Of a DNA stretch of 64,000 nucleotides, positions 33,942 to 43,897 are shown in pieces. This DNA comes from Modestobacter muralis (lineage in GTDB: Bacteria; Actinomycetota; Actinomycetes; Mycobacteriales; Geodermatophilaceae). The notes beneath the pieces were generated by a model, which did not search any database, was not told the origin of the DNA, and worked only from the letters and a program-made list of their open reading frames with translations. Position 1 is the first letter of the stretch; every line of letters starts with the position of its first letter. The position numbers were made by a program, and so were the translations under genes. The stretch is taken from assembly GCF_010682105.1 (NCBI RefSeq), contig NZ_JAAGWH010000052.1:1-64000 (forward strand). The letters run 5' to 3'.

Positions 33942-34772
33942 GTGGGACGAGTGACCAGCCGCACCCCGGTGCTGCGCATCCGTGGTGACGTGCACACCCG
34001 TCGGCCCGACACGGTCGCCTCCGAGGAGCCGCTGGAGATCCGCCTCGACGGGACCCCGCTCGCGGTGACCATGCGGACGCCGGGTGACGACTTCGACCTG
34101 GTGCACGGCTTCCTCACCACCGAGGGGGTCATCTCCTCGGCCGCCGACATCGCCGGGCTGCGCTACTGCAACTCCACCGACGACGAGGGGCGCAACACCT
34201 ACAACGTCGTCGACGTCGACCTCGCCCCCGGCGTCGAGGCCCCGGACACCGCGCTGGACCGGAACTTCTACACGACCAGCTCGTGCGGGGTCTGCGGCAA
34301 GGCCAGCATCGACGCGATCCGCACCAAGACCGCCTACGACGTCGCCGCCGACGACACCCGGCTGACCCTGGAGACGCTGCTGGCGCTCCCGGACCGGCTG
34401 CGCGCCGCCCAGCAGGTGTTCGACAAGACCGGCGGACTGCACGCCGCGGGGCTCTTCACCGCGGCGGGGGAGATGGTCGCGCTCCGCGAGGACGTCGGCC
34501 GGCACAACGCCGTGGACAAGGTGGTCGGCGACGCGGTCCGCGAGGGCCGGGTGCCGCTGGCCGGGCACGTGCTGATGGTCAGCGGGCGGTCGTCGTTCGA
34601 GCTGACCCAGAAGGCCGCGATGGCCGCCGTCCCGGTGCTCGCCGCGGTGTCGGCGCCCAGCTCGCTGGCCGTGGAGCTGGCCCAGGAGGTCGGCATCACC
34701 CTGATCGGGTTCCTCCGCGGTGACGGCTGCAACGTCTACACCCACCCCGAGCGGCTGGTCCTGCCCGAGTAG
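33942..34772 (+). CDS. fdhD: Formate dehydrogenase accessory sulfurtransferase
   Basis: The 276-residue protein transfers sulfur from IscS-type desulfurases to the bis-MGD cofactor of formate dehydrogenase. The reactive Cys pair is C115 and C118 in TTSSCGVCGKAS. EDVGRHNAVDKVVG and SGRSSFELTQKAA are conserved nucleotide/cofactor-binding stretches. The GTG at 33942 lacks a ribosome site and is preceded by TACCGT, consistent with leaderless expression. No formate dehydrogenase is in the window. Confidence 0.93.
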   Translation: MGRVTSRTPVLRIRGDVHTRRPDTVASEEPLEIRLDGTPLAVTMRTPGDDFDLVHGFLTTEGVISSAADIAGLRYCNSTDDEGRNTYNVVDVDLAPGVEAPDTALDRNFYTTSSCGVCGKASIDAIRTKTAYDVAADDTRLTLETLLALPDRLRAAQQVFDKTGGLHAAGLFTAAGEMVALREDVGRHNAVDKVVGDAVREGRVPLAGHVLMVSGRSSFELTQKAAMAAVPVLAAVSAPSSLAVELAQEVGITLIGFLRGDGCNVYTHPERLVLPE

Positions 34773-34814
34773 GTGAGTGTATGCGTCGAGGTGACCGCGA
34801 CGGATCCACTCCGC

Positions 34815-35315
34815 TCAGGCCTGGTGGTCGCCGCCGCGGAGCTGGCTGACCACGTGCGGCAGCAGCGGCCCCAGCACCGCCAGTCCGTCACGCACGCCGC
34901 CGGTCGAGCCGGGCAGGTTGACGATCAGCGTGCGCCCCGCCGTGCCGGCCACGCCGCGGGACAGCACCGCCGTGGGCACGGTCGGCTCGCCGTACCGGCG
35001 CACCGCCTCGGCCAGCCCCGGGGCGTCGCGCTCGAGCACGGCGCGGGTCGCCTCCGGGGTGACGTCGGTGGGGGACAGGCCGGTACCGCCGGTGGTCAGG
35101 ACGACGTCCGCACCGCCGGCGACCGCGGCCCGCAGCACCTCGGTCAGGGCGGCGACGTCGTCCGGGCGCACGTGCGGGCCCTCGACGTCGAACCCCAGCT
35201 CCCGCAGTCCCTCGGCGAGCAGCTGGCCGCTGCGGTCCTCGTAGACCCCGGCCGAGGCCCGGTTGGACGCGGTGACGACGACGGCGCGGGCGCCGGCAGG
35301 CAGGGGTGCGCTCAT
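34815..35315 (-). CDS. mog: Molybdopterin adenylyltransferase (MogA/MoaB family)
   Basis: This 166-residue enzyme adenylates molybdopterin before metal insertion. The motif [18 protein letters not shown] (residues about 73-90) is diagnostic, and LPGSTGG follows at about 134-140. The ATG overlaps the moaC stop (ATGA), so moeA-moaC-mog are translationally coupled. MogA and MoaB of this family cannot be separated by eye. Confidence 0.9.
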   Translation of the reverse strand: MSAPLPAGARAVVVTASNRASAGVYEDRSGQLLAEGLRELGFDVEGPHVRPDDVAALTEVLRAAVAGGADVVLTTGGTGLSPTDVTPEATRAVLERDAPGLAEAVRRYGEPTVPTAVLSRGVAGTAGRTLIVNLPGSTGGVRDGLAVLGPLLPHVVSQLRGGDHQA

Positions 35316-35785
35316 CGGACCCAGTCGCCCTTCTTGCCGCCGGACTTCGCCAGCAGCCGGACGTCGGTGATCGTCGCCCGCGGGTCGACGGCCTTGACCA
35401 TGTCGATCACCGTGAGCCCGGCGACGGCGACGGAGGTCAGCGCCTCCATCTCCACCCCCGTGCGGTCGGCGGTGCGGGCGGTCGCGGTGATCTCCACCGC
35501 CTCGTCGGTGACCTCGAGGTCGACGGTGACCCCGTGCAGCGCGATCGGGTGGCACAGCGGGATCAGGTCCGGCGTCCGCTTGGCCCCGGCGATGCCGGCG
35601 ATCCGGGCGACGGCGATCGCGTCGCCCTTGGGCACGCCCTCGCCGCGCAGCAGCGCGACCACCTCGGGGGTGACCAGCACCCGCCCGGCAGCCGTGGCGA
35701 CCCGCGGGGTGACGGCCTTGGCGGTCACGTCGACCATCCGGGCGGCACCGGAGGAGTCCAGGTGGGTCAGTCGGTTCTCGCTCAC
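35312..35785 (-). CDS. moaC: Cyclic pyranopterin monophosphate synthase
   Basis: The 157-residue enzyme converts the MoaA product to c[30 protein letters not shown] and [23 protein letters not shown] are family hallmarks. GTG start overlapping the moeA stop by 4 nt. MoaA is not in this window and must be elsewhere. Confidence 0.95.
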   Translation of the reverse strand: MSENRLTHLDSSGAARMVDVTAKAVTPRVATAAGRVLVTPEVVALLRGEGVPKGDAIAVARIAGIAGAKRTPDLIPLCHPIALHGVTVDLEVTDEAVEITATARTADRTGVEMEALTSVAVAGLTVIDMVKAVDPRATITDVRLLAKSGGKKGDWVR

Positions 35786-36987
35786 TGGAGCGCTCCTTCG
35801 ATCAGGACGACGGCGACCTGTGCGCCCTCGGGCAGTTCGGTGACGTCCTCGGGGACGACGACCAGGCAGTTGGCGCGGGCCAGGTGCGCGACCAGGTGCG
35901 AGCCGGGCCCGCCGACCTGGTCGACCACGGCCCCGTCGAAGCGGCCGCGCAGGAACTGACGGCGTCCGGCGGGGGAGCGCAGCGGCGCGGTCAGCCGGGC
36001 GGCGGTGCGCAGCCGGTCGGGGGAGGCGTGGCCCAGGGCGCGCCGCAGCGCGGGGCGCACGAACACCTCGAAGGACACGAACGAGCTGACCGGGTTGCCC
36101 GGCAGGGTGATCACCGGGACGCCGTCCACGGTGCCGGCGCCCTGCGGCCCACCGGGCTGCATGGCGACCTTGCCGAACTCCACGGTGCCGAGCTCGCGGA
36201 ACGCGTCCTTGACCACCTCGTAGGCCCCCGCGCTCACCCCGCCGCTGGTGACCAGGACGTCGGCCCAGGACAGCTCGGCGCGCACCGTGGCCAGGAACTG
36301 GTCGACGTCGTCGGGGACGAAGTGCAGCGTGCGGGCCTCGCCACCGGCCTCGGTGACGGCGGCGGCCAGCAGCACCGAGTTGGACTCGTAGATCTGCCCC
36401 ATGGCCAGCGGGAGACCGGGCTCGACCAGCTCGCTGCCGGTGGACAGCACCAGCACGCGCGGCCGGCGGCGCACCGGCACGGTCGCGTACCCGACCGCCG
36501 CGGCCAGCCCCAGCTGCGCGGCACCCAGCGCCGTCCCGGCCGGCATGGCCAGCTCGCCGGCGCGGATGTCCTCCCCGGCGTGCCGCAGGTGGGTGCCCGC
36601 GGCGGGGGAGCCGGTGACCGTGACGACGTCGGTGGCGGCGTCGGTGCGCTCCACCGGCACGATGACGTCGGCGCCGTCGGGGACCGGGGCGCCGGTCATG
36701 ATCCGGTGGACGGTGCCCGGCTGCAGGGGCGGGCCGTCGCTGCGCCCGGCCGGGACGTCCTCGACCACCGGCAGCCGCACCGGGGAGTCCTCGCTCGCCC
36801 CGCCGACCTCGGCATGCCGGGCGGCGTAGCCGTCCATCGCCGAGTTGGTGAACCCGGGCAGCGAGACCAGGGCCGGGAGGTCCCGGGCCAGCACCCGCCC
36901 GGCGGCCGCGGCGAGCGCGACCTCCTCGACCGGCAGCGGGGCGAGCAGCCCGGCGACCACTGCCTGGTGTTCCTCGACGGTGCGCAC
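35782..36987 (-). CDS. moeA: Molybdopterin molybdenumtransferase
   Basis: This 401-residue enzyme inserts molybdate into adenylated molybdopterin. [11 protein letters not shown] (residues about 46-56), [38 protein letters not shown] and [13 protein letters not shown] are characteristic. The GTG at 36987 was chosen because the longer upstream frame is low-complexity. GAGGATGGGGGC immediately before could act either as ribosome site or as a leaderless -10. It is the first gene of the minus-strand moeA-moaC-mog operon. Confidence 0.94.
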   Translation of the reverse strand: MRTVEEHQAVVAGLLAPLPVEEVALAAAAGRVLARDLPALVSLPGFTNSAMDGYAARHAEVGGASEDSPVRLPVVEDVPAGRSDGPPLQPGTVHRIMTGAPVPDGADVIVPVERTDAATDVVTVTGSPAAGTHLRHAGEDIRAGELAMPAGTALGAAQLGLAAAVGYATVPVRRRPRVLVLSTGSELVEPGLPLAMGQIYESNSVLLAAAVTEAGGEARTLHFVPDDVDQFLATVRAELSWADVLVTSGGVSAGAYEVVKDAFRELGTVEFGKVAMQPGGPQGAGTVDGVPVITLPGNPVSSFVSFEVFVRPALRRALGHASPDRLRTAARLTAPLRSPAGRRQFLRGRFDGAVVDQVGGPGSHLVAHLARANCLVVVPEDVTELPEGAQVAVVLIEGALQ

Positions 36988-37034
36988 GCCCCCATCCTCA
37001 CCGATGGGGGCCCCGCCGCCGACGGCGCGGGCGT

Positions 37035-37040
37035 TACCGT
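37035..37040 (+). promoter_or_regulatory. Candidate -10 of the carbonic anhydrase gene
   Basis: TACCGT lies 33 nt before the ATG, giving a short leader that includes the GAGGAGAGGG ribosome site. No -35 match was seen. Confidence 0.4.
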
Positions 37041-37073
37041 GCACCCGCACACGGCGAGGAGAGGGTGGTGGCG

Positions 37074-37559
37074 ATGAGCGAGATCGACCAGATGCTGGCG
37101 GCCAACGGCGAGTGGCTGACGGAGTTCCCGGGCGGCCTGCCGGTCGCACCGGCGCGCAAGGTCGCCGTCGTGGCCTGCATGGACTCCCGGATGCCGCTGT
37201 TCGGCCTGCTCGGGCTGGCGGTCGGTGACGCGCACGTCATCCGCAACGCGGGTGGGGTGGTCACCGAGGACACCCTGCGGTCGCTGACCATCTCCCAGCA
37301 CCTGCTGGGCACCCGCTCGGTCGTGCTGGTGCACCACACCGACTGCGGCCTGCAGAAGACCACCGACGCCGACCTGGCCGACCTGGTGGAGCGCACGACC
37401 GGGCACCGGCCGCCGTGGACGGCGCAGGCCTTCACCGACGTGGACGCGGACGTCCGCGAGTCGATCCGGCTGATCCGGTCGACCCCGTACCTGCTGTCCA
37501 CCGAGGTCCGGGGCACGGTCTACGACGTCGGCACCGGCGAGCTGCGCGAAGCCGTCTGA
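37074..37559 (+). CDS. Beta-type carbonic anhydrase
   Basis: The 161-residue zinc enzyme hydrates CO2. The active-site set is complete: C35 with the D37/R39 dyad in ACMDSRM, then H88 and C91 in HHTDCG. It is short, like the actinobacterial Rv1284-type beta enzymes. The ATG at 37074 was preferred over GTG codons at 37065/37068 because of spacing from GAGGG. It lies between moeA (divergent) and rplM. Confidence 0.9.
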   Translation: MSEIDQMLAANGEWLTEFPGGLPVAPARKVAVVACMDSRMPLFGLLGLAVGDAHVIRNAGGVVTEDTLRSLTISQHLLGTRSVVLVHHTDCGLQKTTDADLADLVERTTGHRPPWTAQAFTDVDADVRESIRLIRSTPYLLSTEVRGTVYDVGTGELREAV

Positions 37560-37600
37560 CCCGGAGCAGCTGCCGGGCCGGGAGGGCGCGGTCCGCCGGC

Positions 37601-37609
37601 TGGTATCGT
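37601..37609 (+). promoter_or_regulatory. Candidate extended -10 of rplM
   Basis: TGGTATCGT combines a TGn extension with TATCGT (37604-37609), about 125 nt before rplM. No -35 is recognisable. The 37560-37734 gap holds no gene. Confidence 0.4.
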
Positions 37610-37734
37610 CGCCTGCTGGTGCGCGACGCCGGTTGGTGCGCGCGTGTCCAGGGCCCGGGGTTCACCGGATCAGCCCAGTCTCCCGTGCTCGGTGAGGCGA
37701 TCCCACCAGCCGCCCGCCCGACGACGAAGGAACA

Positions 37735-38187
37735 GTGAGCCTCGTGCGCACGTACACCCCCAAGCCCGGTGACATCACCCGGGCCTGGCACGTCATCGAC
37801 GCCACCGACGTGGTGCTCGGTCGACTCGCCAGCCAGACCGCGATCCTGCTGCGCGGCAAGCACAAGCCCCAGTTCGCCCCCCATGTGGACGCCGGTGACT
37901 TCGTCGTCATCGTCAACGCGGGCAAGGTGGCGCTGACCGGCTCCAAGAACGACCGGAAGCTGGCCTACCGGCACTCCGGCTACCCGGGCGGCCTCACGAC
38001 GATCAACGTCGGCGACGAGCTCAAGACCCGCCCCGACCGCACCGTCGAGCGCGCGATCAAGGGCATGCTCCCGCACAACACCCTGGGCCGGCAGATGCTG
38101 TCCAAGCTCAAGGTCTACGCCGGGCCCGAGCACCCGCACGCCGCCCAGCAGCCCCAGCCCTTCGAGATCAAGCAGGTGTCCCAGTGA
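37735..38187 (+). CDS. rplM: 50S ribosomal protein L13
   Basis: This 150-residue early-assembly protein has [33 protein letters not shown] and [15 protein letters not shown], typical of the actinobacterial form. The GTG at 37735 has AAGGA 4-5 nt upstream. A GTG at 37744 would give 147 residues. It overlaps rpsI by 4 nt. Confidence 0.97.
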   Translation: MSLVRTYTPKPGDITRAWHVIDATDVVLGRLASQTAILLRGKHKPQFAPHVDAGDFVVIVNAGKVALTGSKNDRKLAYRHSGYPGGLTTINVGDELKTRPDRTVERAIKGMLPHNTLGRQMLSKLKVYAGPEHPHAAQQPQPFEIKQVSQ

Positions 38188-38603
38188 CCAGCGCCCAGAC
38201 CATCACCGACGCCGACGGGCGTCCGATCCAGACGGTGGGTCGCCGCAAGGAGGCCATCGTCCGGGTGCGTCTGCTCCCCGGCACCGGCCAGTTCAAGCTC
38301 AACGGCCGCACCATCGAGAACTACTTCCCCAACAAGGTGCACCAGCAGCTCATCCGTGAGCCGTTCGTGATCCTGGAGAAGGCCGAGCAGTACGACGTCG
38401 TCGGCATCCTGCACGGTGGTGGCGTCTCCGGTCAGGCCGGCGCGCTGCGTCTGGCCATCGCCCGCGCGCTCATCGAGATCGAGATCGACGACCGTCCGGT
38501 GCTGAAGAAGGCCGGCTTCCTGACTCGTGACCCCCGCGCCGTCGAGCGCAAGAAGTACGGCCTGAAGAAGGCCCGCAAGGCGCCCCAGTACTCCAAGCGC
38601 TGA
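38184..38603 (+). CDS. rpsI: 30S ribosomal protein S9
   Basis: The 139-residue protein's C-terminal tail reaches P-site t[21 protein letters not shown] and the end [12 protein letters not shown] are conserved. GTG start in a GTGA overlap with rplM. Confidence 0.98.
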   Translation: MTSAQTITDADGRPIQTVGRRKEAIVRVRLLPGTGQFKLNGRTIENYFPNKVHQQLIREPFVILEKAEQYDVVGILHGGGVSGQAGALRLAIARALIEIEIDDRPVLKKAGFLTRDPRAVERKKYGLKKARKAPQYSKR

Positions 38604-38625
38604 CGGCTCGGCGAGAAGTCCGTTC

Positions 38626-39969
38626 ATGGGACGCCTCTTCGGCACCGATGGCGTCCGTGGCCGGGCCAACGCCGACCTGACGCCGGAGCTGGCCATGTCC
38701 GTGGCCCGCGCCGCCGCCAGCGTGCTCTCCGACCGCGACGGGACCTCGCGTCCCGTCGCGGTCGTGGGGCGCGACCCCCGCGCCAGCGGGGAGATGCTGG
38801 AGGCGGCCGTGGTCGCAGGCCTGGCCAGCGCCGGCGCCGAGGTGCTCCGGGTCGGGGTGATCCCCACCCCGGCCGTGGCGCACCTGACCGGCCGGACCGA
38901 CGCCGACCTCGGCGTGATGATCTCGGCCAGCCACAACCCGATGCCCGACAACGGCATCAAGCTGTTCAGCCGCGGCGGCCACAAGCTGCCCGACGCGGTC
39001 GAGGCGGCGATCGAACGACGCGTGACCGGCCACGAGGCCGAGGACAACCGCCCCACCGGCGGTGGGGTCGGCCGGGTGCGGGACCTCCCCGGCGCGGCCG
39101 AGGACTACATCGACCACGTGCTGTCCGCCCTGCGCCAGCCGCTGCGCGGTCTGCGGGTCGTCGTCGACTGCGCCCACGGCGCGGCCTCCCGCTGCGCGCC
39201 CGAGGTGTACCGCCGGGCCGGCGCCCAGGTGCACGTCATCGGCGGCGAGCCCGACGGCTGGAACATCAACGACGGCATCGGCTCGACCCACCTGGGTCCG
39301 CTCAAGGACGCCGTCGCCCGGCACGGCGCCGACATCGGCATCGCCCACGACGGTGACGCCGACCGCTGCCTGGCGGTCACCGCCGACGGTGACGTCGTCG
39401 ACGGCGACGCGATCCTGGCCATCTGCGCGCTGGCCCTGCACGAGAGCGGCAACCTCACCGACAGCACCGTCGTGGCCACCGTGATGAGCAACCTCGGTTT
39501 CCACCACACGATGCGCGCCGCCGGCATCTCCGTGGCCACCACCGCGGTCGGCGACCGCTACGTGCTGGAGGCGCTGCGCTCCCGCGGGCTGTCCCTGGGC
39601 GGCGAGCAGAGCGGTCACCTGGTCTTCCTGGACTGGGCCACCACCGGCGACGGCCTGCTCACCGGGCTGGCGCTGCTGTCCCGGATGAGCGCCACCGGCG
39701 CCTCGCTGGCCGAGCTGGCCTCGGTGGTGCAGAAGCTGCCGCAGATCCTGGTCAACGTGCCCGTCACCGACCGCCTCGCCGTCGCCGAGAGCGAGGACGT
39801 CGCCCGGGCGGTCAACGAGGTCGAGGCCGAGCTCGGGGACACCGGCCGGGTGCTGCTGCGCCCCTCGGGCACCGAGCAGCTGGTCCGGGTGATGGTCGAG
39901 GCCCCCACTCAGCAGCAGGCCGACGCCGTCGCCGCGCGGCTGGCCGCGGTCGTCGCCGCCACCGGCTGA
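38626..39969 (+). CDS. glmM: Phosphoglucosamine mutase
   Basis: The 447-residue enzyme converts glucosamine-6-P to glucosamine-1-P for UDP-GlcNAc. The phosphoserine is S102 in ISASHNP. The Mg loop is DGDADR, the sugar loop GGEQSGH and the phosphate loop RPSGTE. It lies 22 nt after rpsI, so it is in the rplM-rpsI-glmM operon, and the next gene, glmS, makes its substrate. Confidence 0.97.
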   Translation: MGRLFGTDGVRGRANADLTPELAMSVARAAASVLSDRDGTSRPVAVVGRDPRASGEMLEAAVVAGLASAGAEVLRVGVIPTPAVAHLTGRTDADLGVMISASHNPMPDNGIKLFSRGGHKLPDAVEAAIERRVTGHEAEDNRPTGGGVGRVRDLPGAAEDYIDHVLSALRQPLRGLRVVVDCAHGAASRCAPEVYRRAGAQVHVIGGEPDGWNINDGIGSTHLGPLKDAVARHGADIGIAHDGDADRCLAVTADGDVVDGDAILAICALALHESGNLTDSTVVATVMSNLGFHHTMRAAGISVATTAVGDRYVLEALRSRGLSLGGEQSGHLVFLDWATTGDGLLTGLALLSRMSATGASLAELASVVQKLPQILVNVPVTDRLAVAESEDVARAVNEVEAELGDTGRVLLRPSGTEQLVRVMVEAPTQQQADAVAARLAAVVAATG

Positions 39970-40051
39970 GTCCCCGGGGCGTGCCCGTGCGGTGCGTGGG
40001 GCTGGCGGGGCGGGCGTGGTGGACGCTCGGTGGCCGGGCCTGCGCAGCCGG

Positions 40052-40057
40052 TATCGT
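40052..40057 (+). promoter_or_regulatory. Leaderless -10 of glmS
   Basis: TATCGT is 8 nt before the ATG, so transcription should start at or next to the start codon. The 40-base stretch before it has no -35 consensus. Confidence 0.55.
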
Positions 40058-40065
40058 CGCTGCAC

Positions 40066-41928
40066 ATGTGCGGCATCGTGGGGTACGTCGGCCCGCAGAA
40101 CTCGTTGGACGTCGTCCTGGAAGGGCTCCGCAGGCTGGAGTACCGGGGCTATGACTCGGCGGGCGTCGCCCTGCTGACCGAGGGGCGGCTGAGCACGGCC
40201 AAGAAGGCCGGGAAGCTCGCCAACCTGGAGAAGGTGCTGGCCGAGGAGGGGCTCCCACCCTCGACCATCGGCATCGGTCACACCCGGTGGGCGACCCACG
40301 GCGGGCCCACCGACCGCAACGCCCACCCGCACGTCTCCGCCGACGGCACGGTGGCCGTGATCCACAACGGGATCATCGAGAACTTCGCGCCGCTGCGCGC
40401 GGAGATCGAGGCGACCGGCATCGAGTTCTCCTCCGAGACCGACACCGAGGTCGTCGCCCACCTGCTGGCCGCCGTCTACCGGCAGACCCCGGCCGGGCCC
40501 GACCGGCTCGCCGAGGCGATGCGCGTGGTCAGCCGCCGGCTCGAGGGCGCCTTCACCCTGGTCGCCACCCACACCTCCGAGCCCGACCGGCTGGTCGCCT
40601 CGCGCCGCAACAGCCCGCTGGTCGTCGGCGTCGGCGACGGCGAGTACTTCCTCGGCTCCGACGTCGCCGCCTTCATCGGCCACACCCGCACCGCGCTGGA
40701 CGTCGAGGAGGACCAGGTCGTCCTGCTCGACCGCACGGCCGGGGTCACGGTCACCGACTTCGACGGTGCGGCCGTCGAGCCCCGCACGCGCACGGTCGAC
40801 TGGGACGCCGCCGCCGCCGAGAAGGGCGGCTACCCCTGGTTCATGCTCAAGGAGATCGCCGAGCAGCCCCAGGCGATCGCCGACACCCTGCTCGGCCGCC
40901 TCGGTGAGAACGGTGAGCTGGTGCTCGACGAGGTGCGGCTGTCCGACCAGGAGCTGCGCGACGTCGACAAGGTCTTCGTCGTCGCCTGCGGCACCGCTTA
41001 CCACGCCGGGCTGATCGCCAAGTACGCGATCGAGCACTGGACCCGCATCCCGGTCGAGGTCGAGCTGGCCAGCGAGTTCCGCTACCGCGACCCGGTGCTG
41101 GACCGCTCGACGCTGGTCGTGGTCATCAGCCAGTCCGGCGAGACCATGGACACCCTGATGGCGCTGCGGCACGCCAAGGAGCAGAAGGCCCGCGTGCTGG
41201 CCATCTGCAATGCCAACGGCTCGACCATCCCGCGTGAGTCCGACGCGGTCCTCTACACCCACGCCGGGCCCGAGGTCGCCGTCGCCTCGACCAAGGGGTT
41301 CCTCACCCAGGTCGTCGCCTGCTACCTGGTCGGTGCCTTCCTCGCCCAGGTCCGCGGGGTCAAGTACGCCGACGAGGTCTCCGCCATCGTCGACGAGCTG
41401 CGCCAGCTGCCCGCCGCGGTGACCAAGGTGCTGGAGCAGATGGAGCCCGTGCGCGAGCTGGGCCGCTCCCTGGCCACCGAGAACACGCTGCTGTTCCTCG
41501 GCCGGCACGTCGGCTACCCGGTCGCCCTCGAGGGCGCGCTGAAGCTCAAGGAGCTGGCCTACATCCACGCCGAGGGCTTCGCTGCCGGTGAGCTCAAGCA
41601 CGGCTCGATCGCGCTCATCGACCAGGGCACCCCGGTCGTGGTGATCGTGCCCTCGCCGCGCAGCCGCGGTTCCGTGCACTCGAAGGTGGTCTCCAACATC
41701 CAGGAGGTCCGCGCACGGGGCGCCCGCACCATCGTGATCGCCGAGGAGGGCGACGACGACGTGCTGCCCTACGCCGACCACGTCATCCGGGTGCCACGCA
41801 CGCCCACCCTGCTCGCCCCCGTGGTCACCACCGTGCCGCTGCAGGTGCTGGCCTGCGAGATCGCCGACACCCGTGGCCTGGACGTCGACCAGCCCCGCAA
41901 CCTCGCCAAGAGCGTCACGGTCGAATGA
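40066..41928 (+). CDS. glmS: Glutamine-fructose-6-phosphate aminotransferase
   Basis: This 620-residue enzyme makes glucosamine-6-P from fructose-6-P and glutamine. After Met removal, Cys2 in MCGIVGYVG is the N-terminal glutaminase nucleophile, so the start must be ATG 40066. The two SIS isomerase domains follow (VVVISQSGETMDT, LFLGRHVGYPVALEGALKLKE). The end is LAKSVTVE. No ribosome site precedes the ATG. No glmS ribozyme is visible in the 96-bp gap. Confidence 0.97.
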   Translation: MCGIVGYVGPQNSLDVVLEGLRRLEYRGYDSAGVALLTEGRLSTAKKAGKLANLEKVLAEEGLPPSTIGIGHTRWATHGGPTDRNAHPHVSADGTVAVIHNGIIENFAPLRAEIEATGIEFSSETDTEVVAHLLAAVYRQTPAGPDRLAEAMRVVSRRLEGAFTLVATHTSEPDRLVASRRNSPLVVGVGDGEYFLGSDVAAFIGHTRTALDVEEDQVVLLDRTAGVTVTDFDGAAVEPRTRTVDWDAAAAEKGGYPWFMLKEIAEQPQAIADTLLGRLGENGELVLDEVRLSDQELRDVDKVFVVACGTAYHAGLIAKYAIEHWTRIPVEVELASEFRYRDPVLDRSTLVVVISQSGETMDTLMALRHAKEQKARVLAICNANGSTIPRESDAVLYTHAGPEVAVASTKGFLTQVVACYLVGAFLAQVRGVKYADEVSAIVDELRQLPAAVTKVLEQMEPVRELGRSLATENTLLFLGRHVGYPVALEGALKLKELAYIHAEGFAAGELKHGSIALIDQGTPVVVIVPSPRSRGSVHSKVVSNIQEVRARGARTIVIAEEGDDDVLPYADHVIRVPRTPTLLAPVVTTVPLQVLACEIADTRGLDVDQPRNLAKSVTVE

Positions 41929-41947
41929 CCGCGTCGTCCCGGACTTC

Positions 41948-42023
41948 GATCAGGTGACCTGATCACCGTCTGTCCCCCCGCGCCAGCGTTGATGCAGGGG
42001 GACAGTCGTTGGTACAGGGGGAC
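41948..42023 (+). promoter_or_regulatory. Palindrome, paired repeats and candidate promoter between glmS and acpS
   Basis: A perfect 17-bp palindrome GATCAGGTGACCTGATC (41948-41964) follows glmS by 19 bp. TGTCCCCC (41971-41978) is inverted at 41997-42004. The 9-mer CAGGGGGAC occurs twice, 20 bp apart (41995-42003 and 42015-42023). TTGATG (41989-41994) and TACAGG (42013-42018), 18 bp apart, could be a weak promoter overlapping both repeats. The palindrome may be an operator or a weak glmS terminator. Confidence 0.4.
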
Positions 42024-42061
42024 GACGGACGGCGGCGCGGGGAGACGGGCAGACTGGCGGC

Positions 42062-42436
42062 GTGATCATCGGGGTCGGGATCGACGTCTGCCCGGTCGAG
42101 CGGTTCGCCGCCTCGCTCACCCGCACGCCGGGACTGCGCGACCGGTTGTTCACCGCCGCCGAGCAGCGCACCCCCTCGGGGGCCGAGCGGACTGGTGAGT
42201 CCCTGGCCGCGCGGTTCGCGGCCAAGGAGGCGCTGGCCAAGGCGCTGGGCGCCCCCGGTGACCTGCGCTGGCACGACGCCGAGGTGGTGGTCGGCGACCG
42301 GGGCCGGCCGTTGCTGGAGGTGCGCGGCACCGTCGCGCGACGGGCCGCCGAGCTGGGCGTGACCTCCTGGCACGTGTCGCTGAGCCACGACGGGGGCATC
42401 GCCTCGGCCGTGGTCATCGCCGAGGGCACCTCGTGA
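42062..42436 (+). CDS. acpS: Holo-[acyl-carrier-protein] synthase
   Basis: The 124-residue transferase attaches 4'-phosphopantetheine from CoA to ACP. Mg ligands are D8 in [12 protein letters not shown] and E56 in [30 protein letters not shown] is the conserved C-terminal part. The GTG at 42062 has CAGACT 6 nt upstream and no ribosome site. It overlaps the next gene by 4 nt. Confidence 0.95.
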   Translation: MIIGVGIDVCPVERFAASLTRTPGLRDRLFTAAEQRTPSGAERTGESLAARFAAKEALAKALGAPGDLRWHDAEVVVGDRGRPLLEVRGTVARRAAELGVTSWHVSLSHDGGIASAVVIAEGTS

Positions 42437-43869
42437 TCGGGCTCTACACCGCCGCGCAGCTGCGCCCCGCCGAGCAGCAGCTGCTGGCCGGTCTGCGTCC
42501 GGACACCCTGATGCAGCGGGCCGCCACCGGGCTGGCCACGATCTGCGCCGGCCTGCTCGGCCGCGTGGCCGGCGCCCGGGTGGTGCTGCTCGTCGGCTCC
42601 GGTGACAACGGCGGGGACGCGCTGCTGGCCGGTGCCCGGCTGGCCGCCCGGGGCGCGCAGGTCCGCGCGGTCCTGCTCTCCCCGGAGGGGGCGCACGCCG
42701 GCGGGCTGGCGGCGCTGGAGCGGGCCGGTGGGCGGGTCGTACGGGGCGAGGACGCCGGGTTCGAGCGCGCCGACCTGGTGCTCGACGGCATCGTCGGGAT
42801 CGGCGGGAGCGGGCCACTGCGCCCACCGGCCGCCGAGCTCGTCGCCCGGGCCACGGCCGGGCCGGGGCTGCTGGTGGCGGTCGACGTGCCCAGCGGCGTC
42901 GCGGCCGACACCGGCGAGGTGCCGGGTGCGGCCTTCGCCGCCCAGCACACGATCACCTTCGGCGCGGTCAAGCCCGGCCTCGTCGTCGGTGCCGGCCGCG
43001 GGCTGGCCGGCACGGTGCACCTGGTCGACATCGGGCTGGGTGGCGTCCTCCCTGCGCCCGACGCCGTCCAGCTCACCGACGCCGACGTCGCCGCGCACCT
43101 GGACGCCCCGGGCGCGGACGACGACAAGTACTCCCGGGGCGTGGTCGGGGTGATCGCCGGCTCGGCCACCTATCCCGGCGCCGGCGTGCTGTGCACCGGC
43201 GCCGCCCTGCGCACCCGCCCCGGGCTGGTCCGCTACGCCGGCACCGCCGCGGCGGGCGTGACGGCGGCCTGGCCGGAGGCGCTGGTCACCTCCGGCCGCC
43301 CCGGGGACGCCGGCCGGGTGCAGGCCTGGGTGGCCGGCCCGGGCATGGGCACCGACGACGACGCGCTCAGCGTGCTCGCCGAGGTGCTGGTCACCGACCT
43401 GCCGGTGGTGGTGGACGCCGACGGGCTGACGCTGGTCTCCCGGCACCCGGAGCTGGTGCGCGACCGCAGCGCCCCGACCGTGCTGACCCCGCACGACCGG
43501 GAGTTCGCCCGCCTGTTCGGGGACGTCGGCCCCGACCGGCTCGCGGCCGCCCGCCGGGGCGCCGCCGAGCTGGGCTGCACGGTCCTGCTCAAGGGCGACG
43601 CGACCGTGGTGGCCGACGCCACGGGCCGCACCCACGTCAACGCCACGGGCACCCCCTGGCTGGCCACCGCCGGCACCGGCGACGTGCTCGCCGGCGTGCT
43701 CGGTGCGCTGCTGGCCACCGGGCTCCCCGCTGCCGAGGCCGCAGCGTCCGCCGCGCACCTGCACGGCCGCGCCGGGCAGCTGGCCGCCGAGCACGGACCG
43801 CTGATCGCCGGTGACCTGGTGCGCCGGCTGCCGGAGACGGTCGCCCGGCTGCGCGGCAGCGTCGGCTGA
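42433..43869 (+). CDS. nnrD: Bifunctional NAD(P)H-hydrate epimerase / dehydratase
   Basis: The 478-residue fusion repairs hydrated NAD(P)H. The N-terminal YjeF epimerase domain (about 1-210) has [23 protein letters not shown]. The C-terminal ribokinase-like dehydratase domain has [33 protein letters not shown], and [19 protein letters not shown] with the catalytic Asp. GTG start in a GTGA overlap with acpS. Confidence 0.93.
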   Translation: MIGLYTAAQLRPAEQQLLAGLRPDTLMQRAATGLATICAGLLGRVAGARVVLLVGSGDNGGDALLAGARLAARGAQVRAVLLSPEGAHAGGLAALERAGGRVVRGEDAGFERADLVLDGIVGIGGSGPLRPPAAELVARATAGPGLLVAVDVPSGVAADTGEVPGAAFAAQHTITFGAVKPGLVVGAGRGLAGTVHLVDIGLGGVLPAPDAVQLTDADVAAHLDAPGADDDKYSRGVVGVIAGSATYPGAGVLCTGAALRTRPGLVRYAGTAAAGVTAAWPEALVTSGRPGDAGRVQAWVAGPGMGTDDDALSVLAEVLVTDLPVVVDADGLTLVSRHPELVRDRSAPTVLTPHDREFARLFGDVGPDRLAAARRGAAELGCTVLLKGDATVVADATGRTHVNATGTPWLATAGTGDVLAGVLGALLATGLPAAEAAASAAHLHGRAGQLAAEHGPLIAGDLVRRLPETVARLRGSVG

Positions 43870-43897
43870 GCGGTACGGGCCTGGGACAGTGGGCGGT

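Noticed and set aside
34773..34814. Terminator between fdhD and mog
   Set aside because: The two genes converge, but I found no stem longer than a few bases in the 42-bp gap.
36988..37150. N-terminal extension of moeA
   Set aside because: The upstream residues overlap the divergent carbonic anhydrase gene and are low complexity; the family start is at the GTG of 36987.
39970..40065. A glmS ribozyme or riboswitch upstream of glmS
   Set aside because: The gap is only 96 bp, has no ribozyme-like core, and a -10 hexamer 8 nt from the ATG leaves no leader to carry one.
38470..41781. An 1103-codon frame antisense to glmM and glmS
   Set aside because: It spans the boundary of two confidently identified genes and the translation is repetitive Gly/Asp/Val/His-rich sequence.
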